A stretch of DNA of 16,125 nt from Pyrinomonadaceae bacterium. GTDB lineage: Bacteria > Acidobacteriota > Blastocatellia > Pyrinomonadales > Pyrinomonadaceae. Below, in pieces: positions 6,222 through 14,361 of this stretch; the stretch's first letter is position 1; every line of letters starts with the position of its first letter. The DNA is taken from NCBI GenBank assembly GCA_013813825.1, contig JACCRA010000742.1:1-16125 (forward strand), read 5' to 3'. The position numbers and the translations under genes were made by a program. The notes beneath the pieces were generated by a model that worked only from the letters and a program-made list of their open reading frames with translations, did no database searches and was not told where the DNA came from.

Positions 6222-8633
6222 ATGCGGAGACGCTTACTTGCTTGCGCGCTCGTCGTTACGAATTTGCTTTCATTCTCGCCCGCCTCAATCAATCTTGCGG
6301 CGGCACACAATCGCCCACTTGCAACCACTACGGCAACGCTTCCGGGCGGCGCGGAGGCCGCCGCTCAAACCGGCGTTAGTAAAGCATCGGCGAATGTGCC
6401 CGCGCCTGAAGACGTGCTCGGCTTTCGTCCCGGTGATGATCGCAAGCTCGCGAGTTGGTCCAGCATTGTCGATTACTTCCGCCAACTTGATGCGGCGAGC
6501 GACCGCGTCAAGTTTGAAGAACTAGGCAAGACAACTCTCAACGCGCCGTTCGTGTTGGCGACGATCAGCGCGCCGGAAAATCTGGCGCGGCTGGGTGAGT
6601 ACAAAGACATTCAGCGGCAACTGGCCGATCCGCGCACGCTAGGGAAAGACGCCGACCGCAAGGCGCAAGAGTTAATCAAGCGCGGCAAGACCATCGTGCT
6701 GATCACCTGCGGTATCCACTCCACGGAAGTCGGCTCGTATTTGTCGAGCACGCTGATCGCGCACCGCCTCGCTTCGTCCAATGACCCGGAGATCGCGAAC
6801 ATCCTGCGCGAGACGATTGTGCTGTTGGTCCCCTCGCTCAACCCCGACGGCGTGGACATCGTCAAGCGTTGGTACGACCGCACGCTCGGCACGCCCTACG
6901 AAGGAACTTCGCCGCCGGAGCTGTATCACAAATATATCGGCCACGATAACAACCGCGACTGGTACATCTTCTCGCAACGCGAGACGCAACTGACCGTCGA
7001 TAAAATTCACAACGTCTGGCACCCGCAGATCGTCCACGACATCCACCAGCAAGGCGCGGACGGCGCACGCCTCTTCGTCCCGCCTTACATGAAGCCCGTC
7101 GAGCCGAACGTGCCCGCCAAGATCGTCGAAGGCTACACGGAACTCGGCAAACACATCGCCACCGAGTTGCGCGCCGCCGGCTTCAAAGGCATCACCTACG
7201 ATTCGACCTACGACGCTTGGACGCCCGCGCGCGCCTACTCGCACTATCACGGCGGCGTCCGCATCTTGTCCGAGACGGCCTCGGCACGCATCGCCACGCC
7301 AATCACCCTCAAGTTTGAAGACCTCCGCCCCGACGAAGGCTTCGACCCGCGCAAAGAGTCCGTTAATTTCGGCCCCCTCTGGCCCGGCGGCGAGTGGCAT
7401 TTGCGCGACATCACCAACTACATGACCAATGGAGCCTTCGCCCTCTTGCGCCACGCCGCGCAGAACCGCGAGCGGTGGCTGACACGCTTCCATGAGATCG
7501 GGAAAGAGGCGATACGAGTACGCCCCAATGGCGAAGTTTTCGCTTACGTCATCCCGCCCTCGCAATTAGCCGCGCAGCGTTTGAGAGACAACGAACTGAT
7601 CCATGTTTTACAGCGCGGCGGGGTGGAAGTTGACGATGCGGAGCGCTTCACCGTCGAGGGCGTCGCGTATCCGAACGGCACGGCAATCATCAGGATGGAG
7701 CAGCCTTACGGCAACTTCGCTAAGGCGCTACTCGAACGGCAACGCTATCCTGACTTACGCGATGAAGCCGGAAACCCGCAGTCGCCCTACGACGTGACGG
7801 CGCACACGCTCCCGTTGCTCATGGGTGTTAACGTGAAATCGATCTCCGCACCATTCAAGTATCGCCGCTCAGGGGCGCGCGTCTTCAATGACGCCGAACC
7901 GCCGCTCTCCAACGCCCGACTGGCGCTCTACAAATCGCATGTGCCTTCGATGGATGAGGGCTGGACGCGGTGGATTCTCGAACAGCACAATTTCGCCAAC
8001 TCGCCGCTCGTGGATAAAGATGTGCGTGCCGGAAATTTACGCGCGAAGCACGATACGATTATCATCCCCGATCACTCGCCGCGTGCGATCTTCGAAGGCT
8101 ATCGCAAGGATACGATGCCGGAAGAGTTGACGGGCGGATTAGGTGAAACCGGTGTCAGAGCCTTGCGCGAGTTTGTCGAGGGGGGTGGCACGCTCGTCTG
8201 TCTGAACAAGGCTTCGGAGTTCGCTATCGCGCAACTCAAGCTGCCGGTGCGAGACATCACCGAAGGCGTCCCGCGCACCGAGTTTTTCGTCCCCGGCTCA
8301 ATTTTGCGGACAGAGTTGGACACCGCGCACCCGCTCGCCAAAGGGATGCCAAAGGAATCAATCGCGTGGGTCGAAGACTCGCCGGTCTTTGAAGTGAGCG
8401 ATCCGAATGAAGCGTCGCGCGTCCGCGTCGTCGCGCGCTACCCCGCGAACGCCGATCCGCTGTTGTCCGGCTGGCTACTCGGCGGCGACAAGCTCAAAAG
8501 CAAGGCCGCGCTCGTCGAAGTTACGATGGGCAAAGGCCGCGTCGTGCTCTTCGGCTTCCGCCCGCAATACCGCGCGCAGTCGCTGGCGACGTACCCGCTG
8601 CTGTTCAACGCGATCTCCGCGCCCGCGAAATAA
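6222..8633 (+). CDS. Secreted M14-family zinc carboxypeptidase-like protein
   Basis: A protein of 803 residues. The N-terminus (MRRRLLACALVVTNLLSF) is a signal-peptide-like stretch, so export to the periplasm is likely. The M14 zinc site is visible: HSTE (His166, Glu169) and HDIHQQG (His275) as metal ligands, and LSETAS with Glu351 at the expected catalytic position. NPDGVD (207-212) and NNRDWY (243-248) are typical of this large bacterial M14 group. The C-terminal part (about 620-800), with TIIIPDHSP and FVEGGGTLVCLNKAS, resembles the class I glutamine-amidotransferase-like fold often attached to such peptidases; it has no obvious catalytic Cys-His pair. The ATG at 6222 is favoured by the signal peptide and by GGAGG 13 bases upstream, a rather long spacing. 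It is a single-gene unit ending at a terminator. The substrate is unknown. Confidence 0.9.
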   Translation: MRRRLLACALVVTNLLSFSPASINLAAAHNRPLATTTATLPGGAEAAAQTGVSKASANVPAPEDVLGFRPGDDRKLASWSSIVDYFRQLDAASDRVKFEELGKTTLNAPFVLATISAPENLARLGEYKDIQRQLADPRTLGKDADRKAQELIKRGKTIVLITCGIHSTEVGSYLSSTLIAHRLASSNDPEIANILRETIVLLVPSLNPDGVDIVKRWYDRTLGTPYEGTSPPELYHKYIGHDNNRDWYIFSQRETQLTVDKIHNVWHPQIVHDIHQQGADGARLFVPPYMKPVEPNVPAKIVEGYTELGKHIATELRAAGFKGITYDSTYDAWTPARAYSHYHGGVRILSETASARIATPITLKFEDLRPDEGFDPRKESVNFGPLWPGGEWHLRDITNYMTNGAFALLRHAAQNRERWLTRFHEIGKEAIRVRPNGEVFAYVIPPSQLAAQRLRDNELIHVLQRGGVEVDDAERFTVEGVAYPNGTAIIRMEQPYGNFAKALLERQRYPDLRDEAGNPQSPYDVTAHTLPLLMGVNVKSISAPFKYRRSGARVFNDAEPPLSNARLALYKSHVPSMDEGWTRWILEQHNFANSPLVDKDVRAGNLRAKHDTIIIPDHSPRAIFEGYRKDTMPEELTGGLGETGVRALREFVEGGGTLVCLNKASEFAIAQLKLPVRDITEGVPRTEFFVPGSILRTELDTAHPLAKGMPKESIAWVEDSPVFEVSDPNEASRVRVVARYPANADPLLSGWLLGGDKLKSKAALVEVTMGKGRVVLFGFRPQYRAQSLATYPLLFNAISAPAK

Positions 8634-8660
8634 GCGGCGCGCGACAGAGCATGACGCCAC

Positions 8661-8706
8661 AAAAGACGGACGCCGCGCATTTTCGAGACGCGCGGCGTCT
8701 GCCTTT
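8661..8706. terminator. Bidirectional intrinsic terminator between the M14 peptidase and the peroxiredoxin
   Basis: A perfect 10-base GC-rich stem, GACGCCGCGC at 8669-8678 with GCGCGGCGTC at 8690-8699, has an 11-base loop. It is followed by CTTTT on the plus strand and TCTTTT on the minus strand. It lies between convergent genes, as expected. Confidence 0.85.
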
Positions 8707-8726
8707 TCCGGCACAACGATTAGGAT

Positions 8727-9374
8727 TTAGAGAGACTTGGCAAAGGCTAACGTCTCGGCGGCGTTCAGCGCCGGATCGACGTTGCGATAGATTTTGCGAA
8801 TGACGCCGTCCTTGTCGATGATGAACGTCACGCGGCGCGAGTAGCCAGACGAATTGAGGACGCCGTAAGCCGTGCTCACTTTTTTCTGGTCGTCAGCCAG
8901 CAACGTGAAGGTCAGGCGCTGATTTTTCTTGAACGCTTTGTGCGATTCCACGTCGTCCACGCTGACGCCGAGAACTTCGACGTTAGCTTTACGGAAGTCG
9001 GCGAAGCTGTCGCGGAAGGCGCACGCCTGCTTGGTACAGCCGGGCGTCTCATCCTTCGGGTAGAAATAGAGCACAACTGTCTGTTTGCCTTTGTAGTCGC
9101 TGAGCTTGACGGTCCGCCCGTCGTCGGTCGGCAGCGCGAAGTCCGGCGCGGCAGCCCCTTCTTCGAGTTGCGCGACGGAAGTATCACCACCGCTACGACT
9201 GGCGGCGCTCTGCTGCGTTAGTGGCGGTTGTTGCTGCGCGTTGCCCGCAGCACCGCACGCCGATGCAAACGCGACGAGCGCGAAAACGACAAGGCAGTTT
9301 CCAACGATATTGCCTACCAACACCGGCGGGCGCGTCGTCAGAGTTAATGACCAACTGCGATAATGCTGTTTCAT
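8727..9374 (-). CDS. bcp: Bcp/PrxQ-type thioredoxin-dependent peroxiredoxin with lipoprotein-like leader
   Basis: Reduces hydrogen peroxide and organic hydroperoxides using thioredoxin. There are 215 residues. The AhpC/TSA-type domain runs from about 73 to the end, with ETPGCTKQAC: peroxidatic Cys113 and resolving Cys118 in the CX4C spacing of Bcp. The first 70 residues are extra relative to cytoplasmic Bcp: a hydrophobic segment (20-39) ends in ASAC-G at Cys40, a weak lipobox, followed by a Gln/Ser-rich linker, so the protein is probably exported and perhaps lipid-anchored. The start is firm, since AAGGAGGAG lies about 8 bases before the ATG. The gene begins 21 bases after the AarF-like gene and is probably co-transcribed with it. 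The enzyme class is confident; the lipid anchor is uncertain because -3 of the lipobox is Ala. Confidence 0.92.
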   Translation of the reverse strand: MKQHYRSWSLTLTTRPPVLVGNIVGNCLVVFALVAFASACGAAGNAQQQPPLTQQSAASRSGGDTSVAQLEEGAAAPDFALPTDDGRTVKLSDYKGKQTVVLYFYPKDETPGCTKQACAFRDSFADFRKANVEVLGVSVDDVESHKAFKKNQRLTFTLLADDQKKVSTAYGVLNSSGYSRRVTFIIDKDGVIRKIYRNVDPALNAAETLAFAKSL

Positions 9375-9395
9375 TTAATACTCCTCCTTCGTTCG

Positions 9396-11159
9396 TTACT
9401 TTTCAAAATACATCTTCGCCGCCATCTTCGCGAGCTTCCACATTTTGCCCCACTCGATGCGGCCGTCCTCTTTGTCGCGGCCGGTCAGCTTGTCGATGAA
9501 GAGTTGGCGAAACTGCTTGCCCTCGCGCTTCAGCATCATCTCTTTGGCGTAGGGGCGCGCCGTGTCGAAGAAGCTAAATTCAGGATCGGTGACGAGGCCG
9601 ATGCCTTCGAGCGTCATCAGGGCGCGCATCACGAACGTGAAGTTCGACGGCAGGCGAAACGGGTAGTCGTACATCACTTCGGCCAGATCGTAGGTCAGCT
9701 CTTTGAAGTTCACTTCGCCGAGTTTCATATTCAAATAGTGCTCGAACAGACTCTCGACGACCGGACGCACCATTTCGGGATTGACGCCGGGCTTTAGGAA
9801 GTTGAGGTTAATCAAGTCCTGCGCCAGCCCGTGTACGTCGCGGCCGACGACGTGAAAGAAGGCGTCGATCATCTGCGACTGAAGGCGCGGCGTAATCCGG
9901 CCGGTCATCCCGAAGTCGAAGAAAGCGAGCCGCCCGTCTTCCATCACCAGCAAATTGCCGGGATGCGGATCGGCGTGAAAGAAGCCGTCTTCGAGCAACT
10001 GCTTCAAATAAGCGCGCACCATCAAACGGTTGACTTTGACTGCTGAGACGCGGCGCGCCTTCAAATTTTCGAGGTCAATCACTTTCGTGCCGCGGATAAA
10101 CTCCATCGTCAGCACGCGCCGGCTGGTGTGCGTCCAGTGAATGAGTGGGACGTGAATCGCGCGCCACTCTTTGAAATTGCGGCGAAAGCGTTCGGCGTTC
10201 CGCGCTTCGTGCAGATAATCGATTTCCTCAAAGACGATCTCGGCGAACTCGTCGAGCATCCCGGCCCAGTCGGCATTCTCGTTAAAATCGGCGAAGCGCG
10301 CCGACATGAAACTGACGAGACGGCGCAAGATCGCGAGGTCGAAGCTGAGCATCTCCGGCAAATCGGGACGCTGAACTTTGACCGCCACCTCTTCGCCCGT
10401 GTGCATCCGCGCGCGATAGACCTGACCGAGCGAGGCCGCCGCGATGGGTTCAGCATCAATCTCAGCGTAAGCCTCTTGCAACGTCCGCCCCAATTCGGCC
10501 TCGATGCGCGCGTAGGCTTCGGTGGTCGGAAACGGCGGCACCTGATCTTGTAGCGTCGCGAGTTCCTTGACGTAGGCGAGCGGCAATAAATCGCCGCGCG
10601 TGCCGAGCGCCTGCCCGAGTTTGATGAACGTGGGGCCGAGCCTGACGAGTTGCTCTCGCAGCCACGTCGCTTGTTGATGTAGGCGCACTTCTTTGGAAGT
10701 TGTCTGATCGTGGCCGCGAAAAACAACATACCGCGTCGCACGGATCAGCTTATCCAATACGCGCCGATCAACATCTCGGCTCCACTCCTGAAAGAGAGCG
10801 ACGCGCCCGCGCCCGCGCGCCTCTTCGCGCAATCGCGCGGCCATCCGCCGGATGAACTTCGCGCGCGCTTCGTAATTTTCCAGAAACAGATAGAGGCCGA
10901 GCGTCCCTAACACGCGCACGATCCGCGAAGTCCGCAACCACCCGCGCCAACTGTGCGCTCGCGCCGCCGCTTCCGCGTCGAGTCGCGCCCGCGCTTCGGC
11001 CGCCGCCGCGCCGCCGTCGAGCGATTTCGCCGTGTTGCTCGTCACGATTGACGCCGCGCGCGCGCCGCCATTCATGGCGTGGCCGTTGCTGCGCGCCTCG
11101 CCGTTCAAAGGAATCAGCGCCGTCTGCTTGTCTTCAGTAATCGCCATCCCGCCCGTCAT
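9396..11159 (-). CDS. AarF/ABC1/UbiB-family kinase-like protein
   Basis: An atypical kinase of the family linked to ubiquinone and other isoprenoid-lipid metabolism. 587 residues. Family motifs in order: FIKLGQ (178-183, the KxGQ motif), the Ala-rich nucleotide loop IAAASLGQ (239-246), VAVKVQRP (Lys261), EEIDY (311-315), HADPHPGN (395-402) and FFDFG (413-417). A hydrophobic stretch at about 80-93 may associate with the membrane. An in-frame ATG at 11213 would add 18 residues (MKLKFCFVG...), but those codons lie in AAACTTGAAACTTAAA word-repeat DNA without a ribosome-binding site. The ATG at 11159 has AAGGG nine bases upstream and was chosen. An Ala-rich, poorly conserved N-terminus precedes the domain. 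The peroxiredoxin gene follows after 21 bases, which hints at a shared role in lipid or quinone redox protection; this is inference. Confidence 0.88.
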   Translation of the reverse strand: MTGGMAITEDKQTALIPLNGEARSNGHAMNGGARAASIVTSNTAKSLDGGAAAAEARARLDAEAAARAHSWRGWLRTSRIVRVLGTLGLYLFLENYEARAKFIRRMAARLREEARGRGRVALFQEWSRDVDRRVLDKLIRATRYVVFRGHDQTTSKEVRLHQQATWLREQLVRLGPTFIKLGQALGTRGDLLPLAYVKELATLQDQVPPFPTTEAYARIEAELGRTLQEAYAEIDAEPIAAASLGQVYRARMHTGEEVAVKVQRPDLPEMLSFDLAILRRLVSFMSARFADFNENADWAGMLDEFAEIVFEEIDYLHEARNAERFRRNFKEWRAIHVPLIHWTHTSRRVLTMEFIRGTKVIDLENLKARRVSAVKVNRLMVRAYLKQLLEDGFFHADPHPGNLLVMEDGRLAFFDFGMTGRITPRLQSQMIDAFFHVVGRDVHGLAQDLINLNFLKPGVNPEMVRPVVESLFEHYLNMKLGEVNFKELTYDLAEVMYDYPFRLPSNFTFVMRALMTLEGIGLVTDPEFSFFDTARPYAKEMMLKREGKQFRQLFIDKLTGRDKEDGRIEWGKMWKLAKMAAKMYFEK

Positions 11160-11218
11160 ATTAAATCGCCCTTGTCGCAACCGTGTGCCGACAAAACAAA
11201 ATTTAAGTTTCAAGTTTT

Positions 11219-11251
11219 CGTGAGCGCCACCTCAGCACAGTTCCGCTCACG
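11219..11251. repeat. Short inverted repeat upstream of the AarF-like gene
   Basis: CGTGAGCG at 11219-11226 pairs perfectly with CGCTCACG at 11244-11251, with a 17-base loop. It lies in the 5' region of the AarF-like gene and could be a regulator site or a hairpin. Nothing further supports a role. Confidence 0.5.
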
Positions 11252-11266
11252 GAGAAAAACATGATC

Positions 11267-11332
11267 CACGCAACGACACGAAACAAGCACGAAACCGGGT
11301 CGCGCTTCGTGCTTGTTTCGTGTCGTTGCGTG
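11267..11332. repeat. Perfect 27-base hairpin built of CACGAAAC words
   Basis: Arms 11267-11293 and 11306-11332 are perfect reverse complements around a 12-base loop. The arms repeat variants of CACGAAAC (CACGCAAC, CACGAAAC, GCACGAAA), the same vocabulary as the element at 6023-6111. It lies between ribF and the AarF-like gene. On the minus strand a TTTTTC run follows about 8 bases after the stem, so weak termination is possible. Confidence 0.92.
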
Positions 11333-11380
11333 TGCTTTAGTGGCTAAAATCTCTTCCGATCCTCTACCCTGAATCAACGT

Positions 11381-11450
11381 AAGTTTAAGGTTCTAAGTTC
11401 GACATCGCTTGATCCGTGCTCTTCAACTTCCAATCTAAAATTTAAACCAC
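11381..11450. repeat. Degenerate word repeat (AAGTTTAAGGTTCTAAGTTC type) at the ribF 3' end
   Basis: The left part at 11381-11400 and the reverse complement of the right part at 11422-11447 share the words GTTTAA, AAGTT and GGTT/GGAAGTT, giving an imperfect inverted repeat. The TAA stop of ribF (11442-11444) lies inside the right part. The same vocabulary recurs at 11200-11217 and 14366-14404. Confidence 0.6.
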
Positions 11451-12395
11451 GCTCAACGACCGGCGCACGCCCGCGTGGGTGAAGTACCGCACGGCGCGAG
11501 CGGCGTCGTGCGTGATTTGCCGCCGCAGCTCATCCACCGAACTGAACTTTTTCTCGGCGCGCAGGCGATGCAGAAAACGCACGCGCACCACATCGCCGTA
11601 AAGATCGCCACTCCAGTCAAGGACGTGAGTTTCGACCGCCGGTTCCGAATGTCCCGCGAACGTGGGGCGCGTGCCGATGTTAGTCACGCTGCGCCGCCAG
11701 ATGCCTTCGATCAAAGTGGCCGTGACGTAAACGCCGTGTCGGGGTATGACGCGATTCTGCGGATGCAGGTTGGCCGTCGGGAAGCCGAGTTGCCGCCCGC
11801 GCCGGTCGCCTTCGACGACGCGCCCCTCAACGCCGTAAGGCCGCCCCAGCATCCGTCTGGCGAGATTCACCCGCCCCGCCGCGAGCATCTCGCGCACACG
11901 GCTCGAACTGATCCGCTGTCCGCGCAAGCGCACTTCCGGCACCTCTTCGGCATGGAAGCCAAGCCGTCCGCTCTCTGCTTTCAGCAACTCGATGTTGCCC
12001 TCGCGCCGGCGCCCAAAAGCGAAGCCGTGTCCGAGATAAACTTCACGCGCCTGCAAACGGTCGCGCACCACATCGCGTAGAAATTCCTGCGCCCGCACGT
12101 TCGCAAACTCCGGCGTGAAGCGGACGACGATCACTTGCTCGATGCCTAGCACGCCGCAAGCTTCAACTTTCTGATCGAAAGTCTGCAACAGCGGCGGAGC
12201 CGACTGCGGGTGCAACACCGCGCGTGGATGCGGATCGAATGTGATCACCGTCGGCACAGCCCCCACGGCGCGCGCGCGCGCGACGACCATCCGCATGATC
12301 AACTGGTGGCCGAGGTGCAGTCCGTCGAACACGCCCAACGTCAATACCGTTGGCCGCGCAATCTCAGCATTGTCCGTACCGTGGAAAAGTCGCAT
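11442..12395 (-). CDS. ribF: Bifunctional riboflavin kinase / FAD synthetase
   Basis: Makes FMN from riboflavin and then FAD from FMN, both ATP-dependent, in the cytoplasm. 317 residues, the usual length. The N-terminal FAD synthetase domain (about 14-170) shows the nucleotidyltransferase motif GVFDGLHLGH (21-30), ITFDPHP (51-57), FTPEFA (93-98), GHGFAFGRRREGN (122-134) and SSSRVREM (163-170). The C-terminal riboflavin kinase domain begins at about 183, with LGFPTANL (203-210) and HGVYV (220-224). The ATG at 12395 leads straight into the family start, but no Shine-Dalgarno is visible. The upstream bases are a heptamer-repeat hairpin beginning about six bases before the start. It sits between the PhnP-like hydrolase and the AarF-like gene, all on the same strand. 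Confidence 0.95.
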   Translation of the reverse strand: MRLFHGTDNAEIARPTVLTLGVFDGLHLGHQLIMRMVVARARAVGAVPTVITFDPHPRAVLHPQSAPPLLQTFDQKVEACGVLGIEQVIVVRFTPEFANVRAQEFLRDVVRDRLQAREVYLGHGFAFGRRREGNIELLKAESGRLGFHAEEVPEVRLRGQRISSSRVREMLAAGRVNLARRMLGRPYGVEGRVVEGDRRGRQLGFPTANLHPQNRVIPRHGVYVTATLIEGIWRRSVTNIGTRPTFAGHSEPAVETHVLDWSGDLYGDVVRVRFLHRLRAEKKFSSVDELRRQITHDAARAVRYFTHAGVRRSLSVV

Positions 12396-12400
12396 AGAAA

Positions 12401-12484
12401 GGATGAGGGATGAGGGATGAGGGATGAAGGATGAGAATAAAGAATTTCTTATTCATCCCTCATCCCTCATCCCTCATCCCTTAT
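12401..12484. repeat. Heptamer tandem repeat folded as an inverted repeat (GGATGAG)n ... (CTCATCC)n
   Basis: The left arm has five tandem heptamers from 12401: GGATGAG three times, GGATGAA, then GGATGAG. The right arm at about 12453-12480 carries the complementary heptamer about four times. The core GAATAA...TTATTC closes the loop near 12435-12452. The element fills the gap between the PhnP-like gene and ribF. It encodes the last residues (RDEG) and TGA stop of the former, and ends about six bases from the ATG of the latter. The heptamer copy number could vary by slippage. Confidence 0.9.
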
Positions 12485-13237
12485 TTCAAGTCCGTCGTAG
12501 CCGAACTCAACGCCGGCGGGCAGCAGTTTCGAGTCGCGTGCGTGTTTGATGTCGTGCGCCATGTGGGTCAGGTACGTGCGGCGCGGTTTCAGTTCCGCGA
12601 CGTAAGCGAGCGCGTCGGCTAGCGAGAGATGCGTCGGGTGCGCGGTCAGTCGCAAACAGTCGAGCACTAGCACGTCCAAGTCTCGCAAGCCGTCGAGGGC
12701 AGCCGGCGGAATTTCGCTCAAGTCCGTGGCGTAAGCGAAATCATTGAGCCGGTAGGCGACGACCGGCAAGCGGCCGTGGAGGACTTCGAGCGGCGTCACC
12801 AGCAAATTTCGACTGAGCGAAAACGGAGCGCCGGCGAAGATCGTATGCGCGACGATCTGCGGCAAACCGCCGCCGAAGTAAGTCGGCTCAAAGACATATT
12901 GAAAGATGCGGCGGAGGTCTTTCCACGCGCTTTCGTTGGCGTAGAGCGGCAGCGCGCCGTAACGAAAATTGAGCGGACGGAGATCATCGAGGCCGAAGAT
13001 GTGATCGGCATGGCAATGCGTGATCAGCACCGCGTCGAGCCGCTTCAGACGCTGCCGTAAGGCCTGCTGGCGAAAGTCGGAAGAGGTGTCAATGAGCACC
13101 GCCTGCCCATCGTGCTCAACCAGCACCGAGACGCGCAAACGCTGGTCGCGCGGATCGTCCGAGATGCACGTCTCACACTCGCAACCAATCGACGGTACGC
13201 CCGTCGAAGTGCCTGTGCCGAGTAACGTGAATTTCAT
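12467..13237 (-). CDS. PhnP-like metallo-beta-lactamase-fold hydrolase
   Basis: A 256-residue cytoplasmic hydrolase of the MBL fold. Zinc-site residues: Asp50 region, THCHADH (His74, His76, Asp78, His79), His154 in LEVLHGR, Asp172 in YATDLSE and His225 in LTHMAHD. The GTGTSTGVPSIGCECETC start (Cys19, Cys21, Cys24) matches the cysteines that hold an extra zinc in PhnP-type cyclic-ribose phosphodiesterases. No phn (phosphonate) genes are nearby, so a broader phosphodiesterase role is likelier than carbon-phosphorus lyase metabolism. The ATG at 13237 is the only start that keeps the family N-terminus, and no Shine-Dalgarno is seen; a word-repeat element lies directly upstream. The final codons lie in the heptamer repeat. 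The exact substrate is unknown. Confidence 0.9.
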   Translation of the reverse strand: MKFTLLGTGTSTGVPSIGCECETCISDDPRDQRLRVSVLVEHDGQAVLIDTSSDFRQQALRQRLKRLDAVLITHCHADHIFGLDDLRPLNFRYGALPLYANESAWKDLRRIFQYVFEPTYFGGGLPQIVAHTIFAGAPFSLSRNLLVTPLEVLHGRLPVVAYRLNDFAYATDLSEIPPAALDGLRDLDVLVLDCLRLTAHPTHLSLADALAYVAELKPRRTYLTHMAHDIKHARDSKLLPAGVEFGYDGLEIRDEG

Positions 13238-13242
13238 AAGGA

Positions 13243-13361
13243 GCCGTCAGCCGTCAGCAATCAGCCCTCAGTTTCAAATAGCTTCGCAAGCCCGCCAGCT
13301 CTTTCCGCGTTCGGGGGCAAACTATGCTTGGCTGATGGCTGAAAGCTGATGGCTGATTGCT
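13243..13361. repeat. Inverted repeat built of TCAGCCG/TCAGCCA words
   Basis: The left side (13243-13276) repeats TCAGCCG, TCAGCAA and TCAGCCC; the right side (13330-13361) repeats the complement, GGCTGAT and GGCTGAA. AGCAATCAGCC at 13256-13266 is exactly complementary to GGCTGATTGCT at 13351-13361, and pairing extends further with one mismatch and one gap. The element fills the gap between the DUF1844 gene, whose TGA lies four bases from the right arm, and the PhnP-like gene, whose ATG lies about five bases from the left side. Confidence 0.85.
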
Positions 13362-13364
13362 TTT

Positions 13365-14000
13365 TCATCTTCCGCCCGTGATGTCGTTGCCGGAGAAGCC
13401 GCGCGGGCGGGCGGCGGTGGTGCCGGTGAGCGAGACGTATTGCATTCGCAACTCGCCGAGCAAGCCTTCGAGCATCTGTTGCTCCTGCTGGCCGAGGCTG
13501 CCGCGCGTTTTGTGTTGGAGCGTGCCGAGCAGATCGATGCAGTGCTTAGCGAGCGGCAGATCGATCTCGCCGGGGCCGAGGCCGGGGTGCTCGGTCATGC
13601 CCATCGCGGCGGCGGCGGGCGAGGCGATGAACATCAGCAGGTTGGCGAAGTTGGTCGGATCATCCGCCGCGCCCGCTTCGTCTTCGCGCCGCGCCGCGTC
13701 GCCGCGCCCGGCAGTTGTTGCGTCTGGCTCGTTGCCGGCACTTTCCGCACGCGGTCGGGCAGTTGATGTTGTCGGCGACGCATCGCCGCCGCCGCTACTC
13801 GCTGCCGCAGTCGCCGCAGTGGTGGTAGGCGCGGCAGGCGGCGCGGCAGCGGACGCTGATACGGGTGCCGCGGCGTGAGCGGCTTCGACGCTCACGGGCG
13901 ATGGCGCTGGCTTCTCTTCGTCCTCGACAAAACGCGGCGACCCATCCGGGTTGAACAGACGGCGATCCGTCACTTTAAAAACTGGCTTTTCTTCACTCAT
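13365..14000 (-). CDS. DUF1844 domain protein with Ala/Thr-rich linker
   Basis: A 211-residue protein of unknown function. The N-terminus FKVTDRRLFNPDGSPR (8-23) is a conserved lead-in for this family. A low-complexity Ala/Pro/Thr/Gly/Glu-rich stretch follows (about 30-115), probably disordered. The DUF1844 domain proper spans about 117-190: FANLLMFIASPAAAAMG, then DLPLAKHCIDLLGTLQHKT and MLEGLLGELRMQYV, which would form short helices. It has no signal peptide. The start at 14000 has AGG seven bases upstream, a weak ribosome-binding site. It is the first gene of the minus-strand row and is divergent from mazG. DUF1844 genes are common in Acidobacteriota and some Deltaproteobacteria; no function is assigned. 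Domain identity is confident by pattern. Confidence 0.85.
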   Translation of the reverse strand: MSEEKPVFKVTDRRLFNPDGSPRFVEDEEKPAPSPVSVEAAHAAAPVSASAAAPPAAPTTTAATAAASSGGGDASPTTSTARPRAESAGNEPDATTAGRGDAARREDEAGAADDPTNFANLLMFIASPAAAAMGMTEHPGLGPGEIDLPLAKHCIDLLGTLQHKTRGSLGQQEQQMLEGLLGELRMQYVSLTGTTAARPRGFSGNDITGGR

Positions 14001-14267
14001 CTTTTAACCTGTTAAGGCACAGCCTCGACCACAGCAGGCCGGAAGCCCTCCCTGACAACCTCTCTTGTTTGCTTAATGCTAACCAAGCGATGGTAGCACC
14101 TTCAAACGCTGAGTCCAAAATCCGTTGTCTCAAGCCCGGCGCCGGAAGCGCCGCACCTGCCAGCCTCCACTCAATTTGGAACATGACGAAGATCACATTA
14201 GACTCTGCACGCCGCAATACCAAACGAACCGTGGCAGGGTTGCTTCCTTCTCCAACGACCGAATAGA

Positions 14268-14339
14268 TGGACAGGATGAACAAGATCAGCAGGAAAAAGC
14301 TGGAAGCCAGTTGCCCTCCTGACGTGTGAATCCTGTCCA
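14268..14339. repeat. Imperfect inverted repeat of GGACAGGAT words
   Basis: TGGACAGGAT at 14268-14277 pairs perfectly with ATCCTGTCCA at 14330-14339. The left side continues with degenerate copies of the word (GAACAAGATCAGCAGGA), and an inner palindrome, CTGGAAGCCAG, sits near 14300-14310. It has the same construction as the other intergenic elements but its own word. Confidence 0.7.
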
Positions 14340-14361
14340 CGCTTCTGACGAATGAAAAGGC

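Noticed and set aside
6672..7565. Long minus-strand frame (297 codons) inside the M14 peptidase gene
   Set aside because: It is a GC-rich antisense shadow; the plus strand carries the zinc-site motifs.
12401..12484. CRISPR-like array
   Set aside because: The units are contiguous heptamers with no spacers, and they invert halfway; no cas genes are present.
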